Assembly (NCBI RefSeq): GCF_963169125.1
Contig: NC_084795.1
Coordinates: forward strand, 195,398,214 to 195,462,213
Reading direction: 5' to 3'
Length of the DNA stretch: 64,000 bases
DNA from: Humulus lupulus
Lineage: Eukaryota > Streptophyta > Magnoliopsida > Rosales > Cannabaceae
Shown: piece by piece, positions 57,236 through 64,000 of the stretch
How the letters are laid out: every line of letters begins with the position of its first letter
How positions within the stretch are numbered: the stretch's first letter is position 1
Position numbers and translations under genes: made by a program
The notes under the pieces: model-generated
What the model saw: only the letters and a program-made list of their open reading frames with translations
The model's database searches: none
Told to the model about the DNA's origin: nothing

Positions 57236-57670
57236 GGAGCTGGGTGGCTCAGGAAGGGTTGTAGAGAGATTTGGGGATTTTAGGAAAAATTACAAAATGA
57301 AGAAGAAGAAGGCGACGCAGGAGGCTGATATTAGGGTCACTATTAGTGGCGACACGTGTCGATGCTAATAGTTGTCTCTGATATTTTTTAAATGACGTGG
57401 CGACTATTAGCGGCGACATGTGTCGCCACTAATAATCTAGTGAAAAAAATTAGGTAGAAAATTCCCACGTTTTTTCCTATGTATTTTTTAATTTATTAGG
57501 GGCGAAAATATCACCAATGTCACTACTAATAATATTGTAAATTAAAAAAAATATATATGATGTGATATCATCGGCGACCATGTTTTGTCGTCACTAATAT
57601 TAGTATTATTAGTGGCAATTTTTTGCCACCACTAATATTGTCGCCGCTAAAATGCATTTTTCTTGAAGTG

Positions 57671-57862
57671 CCTCTACTACTCCTTCTAAAACAAAATAAA
57701 AAAAATAAATGAGCTAAGTGATATATATGGCCAATGTTCCCTTCGAAGTTGTTGAAAAGGAGCAAGTGCACATATATACTTATACATTTTGTTGGCGTAC
57801 ATGTGGATGTTTAACACTCAAATGTGGACTATAGAAATTAAAGAACAAAAGTGCATTGTAAT
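57671..57862. other. Spacer between CACTA and hAT elements
   Basis: Starts with the CCT duplication and ends with the hAT target duplication. Nothing else recognised. Confidence 0.5.
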
Positions 57863-58626
57863 TAGAGCTATAAATGTGGGTTGACCGTCTGAATAATTCG
57901 GGTCGGGCCAGGCCAGGCACGTATTTAATTCGTGTCGGGCCGGGTCGGCCCATATTTGAAAGAGTAGGCCCAGCACGGCCCATGGGTCTGGCCCATGTCG
58001 TTCCGTGCTTGTGCCGTGTCGGGCCCAAGTCGGGCCGGCCCACTTTCCATATTTGGGCCTAAATTTTGGGCCCACTTTATTTTTGCCAAAAAATGTGAGG
58101 ATGGGGAATTGAACCCTCCACCCCCTCTTTAACAATCAATGGACTCACCACCAATCCAAATACATTTTTTTGTTTAAATTATAGTTTTAGATAGTTTTCT
58201 ATACTTTTTAATAATACTTTACACAAAATTATATTAAAGATAATTATTAGAATTTGAATACCTACTAATAAATGCTAAAAAATTTAACTCACAAATCTTA
58301 AAATAAATTAATATAATTATAAAAATATAAACATTGAGAAAAATAATATATTTTTATTATCATTTTAATTTATAGATAATTGACAAATAAAAAATTATTA
58401 TCATTATTAATGTCAAAATATCGGGCTTTTTATCGTGTCGTGCTTTCGGGCTAGTTTGTTTGTGCTTTCATGTCGTGCCGTGCCGTGCTCAGTCCAATGT
58501 TGTGTCGTGTCGTGCCGTGCCAATTTTCAATTCGTGTCGTGCCTGGCCCAAGCCCATATTTTTTCGTGTCGTGCACGTGCTGGTTTCATGCCATGCTAGA
58601 AAGTCCGATCCATATTTACAACTCTA
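57863..58626. mobile_element. Non-autonomous hAT-like element
   Basis: 764 bp with ends TAGAGCTATAAATG and, read inward from the right, TAGAGTTGTAAATA. A perfect 8-bp duplication ATTGTAAT lies at 57855-57862 and 58627-58634. Subterminal regions are rich in 'gtcgggcc' and 'gtgtcgtgcc' repeats on the two sides, with an AT-rich centre. There is no transposase; frames in the GC-rich flanks are repeat-driven. Confidence 0.88.
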
Positions 58627-58742
58627 ATTGTAATGTGTTCATGTGCATTTATATATATATATGCCTAGGGACGAACATTGGTACATTCTTTTTCTTTTTT
58701 GGCTCATGGAAAATTATGCTCTCAATTATTTTATATAATGGA

Positions 58743-58950
58743 TACATTGTAGTTATTTAGAATATTCTGCAAATTTTCGAGAAATTTTGAATAATTTACT
58801 GTGCCAAAAATAAAATTTCAAACAACTTGTTTTACACATACTTTTTTTAATACACGTGTAAAATAGACTGCTTGAACCATATTTTTGGTACAATAAATTA
58901 TTTAAAATTTCTCAAAAATTTGCGAGATATTTTATATAACTATAATAGCC
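58743..58950. mobile_element. Foldback element related to the 21064 MITE
   Basis: About 58747-58800 and 58892-58948 are inverted: 'ctgcaaattttcgagaaatt' and 'aatttctcaaaaatttgcga'. The middle holds a further inverted pair around 'acacatac...acacgtgt'. The vocabulary matches the MITE at 21064-21424. Confidence 0.65.
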
Positions 58951-59302
58951 TTAGTTGGCTAGACTTTTAAAAGTCGTTTTTGGGGTTTTAAAGGTTAAAA
59001 GCACTTTAAGGACTTGGTTGGATTTCCAATGTACTTTAGCTTTTGACTTTAAAAAGCTCTTTAAAGGGAGCCTAATCTTTGTAGCTTCATGAGAACGAGT
59101 TTTTGAGAAATCCAAAACCAAAAACATAAGCTTAGCTAAACAAGCCCAATGAATATCATACGTCATATAAAAAATATTAGGATTATAATTAACCAAGTTT
59201 CGAAAATACAAAGATATGCACTGATCCTATGTTTTAGTGGATATAAGGTAAAATTCTCCTATATATTTATATACTAGGTATAAACAACATGCAATGCACG
59301 TG
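58951..59302. other. Spacer with a possible second MITE and a 'tatactaggt' terminus
   Basis: About 58950-59150 begins 'agccttagttggctagactt' and ends with the complement of 'gggcttgtttagctaagctt', weakly suggesting a hAT-like MITE. At 59270 'tatactaggtataaacaaca' is another copy of the terminus seen at 5871 and 59665. Confidence 0.4.
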
Positions 59303-59420
59303 AACAGTTTTCGGCGCGATTTTTTTTTATGACCGTGTATATTGTAGCTATTTAAAGCATCCTGCAAATTTTCAAAAAATTCTGAATAGTTTACAGTACC
59401 GAAACCTAGGTTCAAACATG
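59303..59420 (+). mobile_element. Single arm of the 21064-type MITE
   Basis: 'ttatgaccgtgtatattgta' and 'attctgaatagtttacagta' align with the left arm at 21120-21215. No second arm follows, so this is a partial copy inserted close to the 'tatactaggt' terminus. Confidence 0.7.
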
Positions 59421-59821
59421 TTGTTTGGACCATATATGTATTCAAAATGTTAAAAATTATTTATAAAAAGTAAATTATATATATACAATATATGTTTTGT
59501 GTAAGGGTTCACACCATTTTGAACCTTATATTTTAGTTGATTACTCGTTTGAACCCTTTATTTTAGAAAATTAACTTTTGGACCTAGAAAATAGATATAC
59601 ATTAGAGCTTGTTTTTAGTGTCACATCATCTTCTTGGGACTCTCATTTATATAATTATTAGGTATAAACAACGTGCAATGCATGTTTGCTTAGTTTTATT
59701 TAGAAAATAATTTAGTAATTATTTTTATTAAAATTTTATGATTGCCATGTAAATTTTAAATAAATAAACTATATTATGTATAAAAGAATGACATAAACAT
59801 ATTAAAAGACGGGATATTTGC
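59421..59821 (+). repeat. Spacer and start of an AT-rich 'taggtataaacaacgtgc' repeat
   Basis: From about 59660 the sequence matches the reverse complement of 5725-5868 and, in its first bases, 5871-5896 plus 18447 onward. K2 inserted at 59822. It is the uninterrupted version of the T1 target site. 59500-59640 contains a 'gggttcacaccattttgaac' block and its partial repeat. No gene. Confidence 0.55.
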
Positions 59822-61791
59822 TGTAACGACCCAAATTTGCTAATAGGGCTTAGGGCCTTGATTAACGTGCCTGGAGGGCAATAAATGATTTAATATGCTA
59901 ATATGTGAATTTATGTGAGTATGTGATAGAGATGCATGTTTAGTTGAGTTAAATGTGCATGTGGGCCCCGTTTGGATATTAGGGGTATGTTTGTGATTTT
60001 AGCCCGTTGAGGGTGTAAATGTGATAAATATGATATGCATGTGATATATCTCTGTGTAGCACGATCCGAGACAGTCCTGGGGAGCAGTTAGCCAGAATGT
60101 CAAAAAGGAATTGAGAATCCAACTCGAGACGAGTCGAGGGGTATTTTGGGTATTAGATGTATTATGGGGTTATTGGGTTATGGAAATAAATATTTGGAGA
60201 TATATTTGAGGTTAGAATGTCTAGGAGGGAATATTGGGGAAATTTACCATTTTGCCCTCGGGGACGTTTTGGTACCCCGAGCCTTGAGGTAACCCTATAG
60301 ACTTAAGTTGAATAAAACAAAACTTGGAATTGTTTAGAATACTCAGAAACTGACCCATATTTCCTTCATCACTTGGTTTGCCTTTCTCTTCATCTCTTCT
60401 CTAAGTTAAGCAAGGAAAGCTTTGGGTGGCCATCAATCAAGACTAAGGATTTCAGCTGGAGATTTAGGGAAGCTTGAAGCTTGGAGCTTAGGGAGATGGT
60501 TCTGAGGTTCAATCCAACAAAGGTAAGTTCTAAATTACAAGGATTAAGTTTGGAATTTCTGCTGGTTTTCATTGAGTATGCATGGTTTGAATTCTAGGAC
60601 AGGTTTTGATTGCTTGATGGGTGTGGGAATTGATTCCTGAGGTGGTTGGTATGTTTAGGTTGCATAGGAATGAATTCTGGGTTTAATTCTGAGGTTGGAG
60701 GTGATTTTGGAGGTGTTGGCTCAAAGGATATGTAAGGAAAAATGGTGTTTTACTGGGTTTGGAGGCGAGGGTCGCGGCCCTAGGAGGGGAATGCCGCGGC
60801 CCGTGTGCATGCGAGGCCTTGGAAGGCCATGATGTTCAAGGCGCACCGCGACGCTTGGCCAAGCGCACCGCAGCCCGTGCCTTCTTTAGGGAGGTGCTAG
60901 CCTCTATTTCGAGGCTAGCCGCGACGCTTATGGGTGTAGGGCCGCGACTCTTAGTGCCATTTTGTGTTTTTAAGTGTGTTTAGGCTTGGGAACTCAAAGG
61001 TTAAGGCTCGGGATGGATTTTATCACCCAGATTGATAGAATTCAAGGTCCCGGAGATTAGAGATATGGCTCAAAGTTATTTAGTGGATTAGAACTTGATG
61101 GATGGATATTGTTAATGTGTTGTGACTAGGGTTTCGACGAGGCTCAAGTTAGAGGGTTGTGCACGTTGAGTGCAAGGCCGAGTACGGCAAGGGGCCGGGA
61201 GCAGCGTTTAGTACGTGGAGTGCGAGTTGCCTGGGCAAGACCCTAAAGGATAGCTGGGATATCCTCACGGTGTGGACCATGAACCCAGGGCCTGGTAAAG
61301 CACTTGGGACAGCTTGGTCGTATGTGTTTAGCCTATTGAAGGCCTGTTTATATGCTATGTGTTTGTTATGCATATGTTTTCTGCTTGTGAGGGTTTTCTT
61401 GCTGGGCTTCGACTCACGTGTGCTCTGTGGTGCAGGTAAGGGCATGGGCAAAGTCGACCAACCATGAGTACGGAGAGTGTGAAGCGGCGCGTACATGTTA
61501 GGCCCGGCTGGCTACCTCAGCCAGTGGTTTCGTAGAGATGGTTGTATTAAAACCTAGATTTTTTCGTTTAGTCGACGCGATTTGTACTCATATGTTGTAA
61601 ATATTTCTAAATAGTATTTTGGGATCCTAAGTGTCAAAACACTTTATGATTTTCAATAAATGGAATTACTTTCAAAGTTTATGAGTCTATTTATGGCTTA
61701 ATTACAGTTTTTGACCTAAAATCTCGATTAGCTAGTTGAATGCACATTTTAAGCTCACTTAGTAACGGCTCTAAGGAAGTAGGGCAGTACA
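59822..61791 (+). repeat. K2 5' LTR
   Basis: 1970 bp, TGTAACGACC...GCAGTACA. Where K1 carries the AGCGCTA cluster, this LTR has a GC-rich inverted-repeat-like tract at about 60765-60960 ('gcgcaccgcgacgcttggcc'). The small frames at 60759-60983 and 61149-61496 are LTR sequence with no domain. Confidence 0.88.
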
Positions 61792-61794
61792 ACT

Positions 61795-61805
61795 TGGTAT
61801 CAGAG
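61795..61805 (+). promoter_or_regulatory. K2 primer binding site for initiator-Met tRNA
   Basis: TGGTATCAGAG, 3 nt after the LTR, identical to the K1 site. Confidence 0.9.
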
Positions 61806-61813
61806 ACAATTTT

Positions 61814-62302
61814 GTGCGAGGGTTGAACGTTATGATCGCTCGCGATGTGAATATTACCTTGGATCCAGAGACTACTACTTATGCTCAGGTAGTGGACAAG
61901 GCCCTTACAGCTGAGAGGACCGAGGATCAGATCTGGATGGAAAGCACTGTTAGGCGCGATGCCAGGAGGACAGCGCCACCTTTTGTTGGATCCAGTACGG
62001 GTGGTGGCTCTAGTGAGCAGAAGAGGAAGGCCCCAGATTCCTCTGTTCCTTCCAATTCAGATAGGAGGGCACGGGATGCTTCTACTGGCCGTCAGGGTGG
62101 AAGTGACAACTGGAGGAGTTTCCCAGTGTGTCTGCGGTGCAGACGTCGACACCAGGGTGAGTGTAGGATCAGGGCCTGCTTTTTCTATGGGAGTGCTAGT
62201 CATCTGAAGAGGGATTTACTTCAAGTCAAGAAAGAGGAGCTGAAGCAGAGTGACAGTCTTGCTCCTGCCAAGGTATTTACTTTGACACAGACTGAGGCAT
62301 AG
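61814..62302 (+). pseudogene. K2 gag, capsid deleted and zinc knuckle damaged
   Basis: The reading starts only about 10 nt after the primer site, at the level of RGLNVMIARDVNI, which in K1 lies over 1 kb from the primer site. Leader and most of the capsid are deleted. The knuckle reads CFFYGSASHLKRDL, so two of its four metal ligands are lost compared with K1. A TAG at 62300-62302 ends the piece. Confidence 0.88.
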
Positions 62303-62740
62303 GCTAGCCCCTCAGTTGTGACAGGTCAGATCTTTAGTGCTGGTTCTTTGTATACTGCATTGTTTGATTTAGTGGCTACCCATTCATTTGTATCTGCTAG
62401 AGTGATAGACCAGGTTTTTAGACCTAGTGGTGTGTATGCTAGGGGATTTCAGACTTTGTTGCCAACAAGAGAACTGGTAGTCTCTATGAAATGGATTAGA
62501 GCATTGCCAGTAGAGGTAGATGGTAGGGAACTGTCTGTTGATTTGATTGAGTTAGAAATGGACGACTTTGATATGATGCTAGGGATGGATTGGTTATCGA
62601 AGTATGGGGCAACGATTGACTGCAAGCGTAGAATGGTGACTTTTGAACCAGAAGGGGAGGTACCCTTTTTGTTTGTGGGGACGGTTAGTGGATCGCGAGT
62701 ACCAATGATTTCAGCATTGAAGGCTAGAGATCTGATGTAG
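62303..62740 (+). pseudogene. K2 protease, active site lost
   Basis: The loop reads TALFDLVATHSFVSARVI. The catalytic Asp remains but the following Ser-Gly is Leu-Val, so the enzyme should be inactive. MMLGMDWLSKYGATIDC is the second half. It ends with TAG at 62738-62740 after RDLM, matching the K1 TAG position. Confidence 0.88.
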
Positions 62741-63715
62741 GAAGGTTGCATGGGATTTCTAGCGAGCTTTGTGGATACCTCTAGGGTGGTGTCAGTTAGA
62801 CCGGGTGAGACTAGATTGGTGTGTGAGTTTCCGAACTTATTTCCAGCAGACCTGCCAGGGTTGCCACCGCAGCGTGAGATTGACTTTGTTATAGAGTTGG
62901 TGCCAGGAGCGGAGCCAGCATCTAGGACACCTTACAGAATGGCTCCAGCGGAATTGAAGGAGTTGAAGATTCAGCTGCAGGAGTTACTTGATTTGGGGTT
63001 CATCAGACCGAGTTTCTCTCCATGGGGTGCTCTAGTGTTCTTTGTCAAGAAGAAGGATGGATCTCTTAGGATGTGCATTGATTACAGGGAGCTGAACAAG
63101 TTAACCATTAAGAACAAGTATCCACTGCCTAGGATCGATGATTTATTTGTTCAGTTACAGGGAAGAACAGTGTTTTCCAAGATAAACCTCCGATCAGGTT
63201 ACCATCAGTTGAGGATTAAAGAGGAGGACATACCAAAGACCGCTTTCCGAACGAGGTATGGACATTATAAATTCCTGGTTACGTCCTTTGGATTAACCAA
63301 TACCCCAACAACCTTTATGGACATGATGAATAGGGTTTTCAAGGATTATTTGGATAAGTTTGTGATTGTGTTCATCGACGACATCTTGGTGTATTCTCAG
63401 TCAGAGACAAAGCACGAGCAGCATCTGCAATTGGTTCTACAGTTGTTGAGGGAGCATAATTTATATACTAAGTCCAGCAAGTGTGAGTTCTGGTTACCAC
63501 AAGTTACATTTCTGGGCCATATTGTCAGTAAGGAGGGGATTCTGGTTGACCCAAGTAAGATAGAGGCGGTCAGAGATTGGCCTAGACCGAGTAGTGTTCC
63601 TGAAGTGAGAAGCTTTTTGGGCTTAGCGGTGTACTATCGGCGGTTCGTAGAGGGGTTCTCCAGAATAGCTACGCCTTTGACAGAACTGACAAAGAAAAAG
63701 ACAAGGTATGTCTAG
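62741..63715 (+). pseudogene. K2 reverse transcriptase
   Basis: An uninterrupted 321-codon frame with [75 protein letters not shown] and an intact FIDD catalytic motif near 63376-63387. The connection continues to [24 protein letters not shown] at 63713-63715 replaces a residue that by context is Trp. Confidence 0.92.
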
Positions 63716-64000
63716 ACGGACAGATGTGAGAACAGTTTCAAGGATTTGAAGCGGCGACTGATCACCACGCCAGTGCTAAGTTTACCGACAGATAATGAAA
63801 AGTTTGTGGTTTATTGTGATGCATGCAGATAGGGTTTGGAGTGCGTGTTGATGCAAGCTGGTAAGGTGATAGCCTATGCATCGTGACAGTTAGAGGAGTA
63901 TGAGCAGAGATATCCTACACATGATTTGGAGTTAGCAATGGTGGTGTTCGCACTTAAGATTTGGAGACATTATCTTTATGGTGAGAAGTGCGAGATATAC
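63716..64000 (+). pseudogene. K2 RNase H, partial at the window end
   Basis: The same frame continues: RCENSFKDLKRRLITTPVLS, FVVYCDACR, a stop near 63830, VIAYAS, a TGA at 63884-63886, then [20 protein letters not shown] and [14 protein letters not shown] at the edge. Integrase and 3' LTR should lie just beyond 64000. Confidence 0.9.

Larger units (their letters stand above)
42835..57670 (-). mobile_element. CACTA (En/Spm-type) DNA transposon, split by K1
   Basis: The left end is CACTATAACAAATAGGGGCT. The right end, read inward, is CACTTCAAGAAAAATGCATT. The 3-bp duplication CCT (42832-42834 and 57671-57673) is perfect. Subterminal regions at both ends are full of 'gtcgccgctaat'-type repeats (42870-43130; 57320-57660). 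Two transposase-type genes lie on the minus strand. K1 occupies 44654-54454, leaving about 5 kb of CACTA sequence. Stops and missing transposase parts make it non-autonomous. Confidence 0.92.
59822..64000 (+). mobile_element. K2: Tekay-type Ty3/gypsy element, cut by the window end
   Basis: 5' LTR, initiator-Met primer site, shortened gag, protease, RT and the start of RNase H lie in order on the plus strand, all in one frame. The LTR start TGTAACGACCCAAATTTG and 'gccttgatta' block match K1 read on its coding strand. It belongs to the same family but to another subfamily, since the LTR is about 450 bp shorter. The left flank 'tttgc' would be the target duplication; the right side is outside the window. 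Confidence 0.92.

Noticed and set aside
57780..58135. Gly/Pro/Arg-rich frames over the hAT left part
   Set aside because: They are driven by the GC-rich subterminal repeats of a non-autonomous transposon.
60759..61496. Frames in the K2 LTR as genes
   Set aside because: They lie wholly inside the LTR, are GC-rich low-information frames and occur on both strands.

Overview
This window is plant nuclear repeat DNA, almost certainly from a flowering plant and probably a eudicot; I cannot name the species. I found no convincing host gene, rRNA, tRNA or organelle segment. Nearly all recognisable coding sequence belongs to transposable elements, and most of it is broken. The best-supported content is five Ty3/gypsy LTR-retrotransposon units, one solo LTR, one CACTA DNA transposon, one non-autonomous hAT element and several foldback (MITE-like) repeats. 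They lie in AT-rich filler and are heavily nested.

Layout. 1-5896: an LTR remnant, a small foldback, simple repeats, a possible CACTA end, a possible LTR-like stretch, then very AT-rich repeat. 5897-18446: T1, a Tat-lineage element on the minus strand with two 821-bp LTRs. 18447-22287: the AT-rich flank of T1, a possible low-copy island (about 19.4-21.0 kb) and a foldback MITE. 22288-42117: T3, a Tat element on the minus strand that has lost almost all of pol. Its gag is split by T2 (27246-40429), a Tat element on the plus strand with two 574-bp LTRs and the perfect 5-bp duplication ACCAT. T2's RNase H is in turn split by a minus-oriented Tekay-family solo LTR (31920-34295). 42835-57670: a CACTA transposon with 3-bp duplication CCT, carrying both transposase-type genes on the minus strand. 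It is split by K1 (44654-54454, duplication TTAAT), a chromodomain-bearing Tekay/Del-type element on the minus strand. 57863-58626: a hAT-like element with a perfect 8-bp duplication. 58.6-59.8 kb: foldback repeats. 59822 to the window end: K2, a second Tekay-type element on the plus strand, cut off by the window edge.

How the parts relate. Inside each LTR element the genes encode the copy machinery: Gag, protease, reverse transcriptase, RNase H and integrase. The Tat elements carry a second, archaeal-type RNase H. They also carry an extra gene between pol and the 3' LTR, on the strand opposite to pol (aORF). In T1 this aORF has visible introns and its own TATA box. All three Tat elements also show a polypurine-tract-like motif between the pol end and the aORF. 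Nesting gives the relative ages: T3 before T2 before the solo LTR, and CACTA before K1. Many nonsense codons look like C-to-T or G-to-A changes, as expected in silenced, methylated repeats. The most interesting points are the spliced antisense gene with its internal polypurine motif, nonsense codons shared by K1 and K2, the pol-less T3, and a dispersed AT-rich repeat with a conserved terminus that forms a head-to-head pair around 5870.
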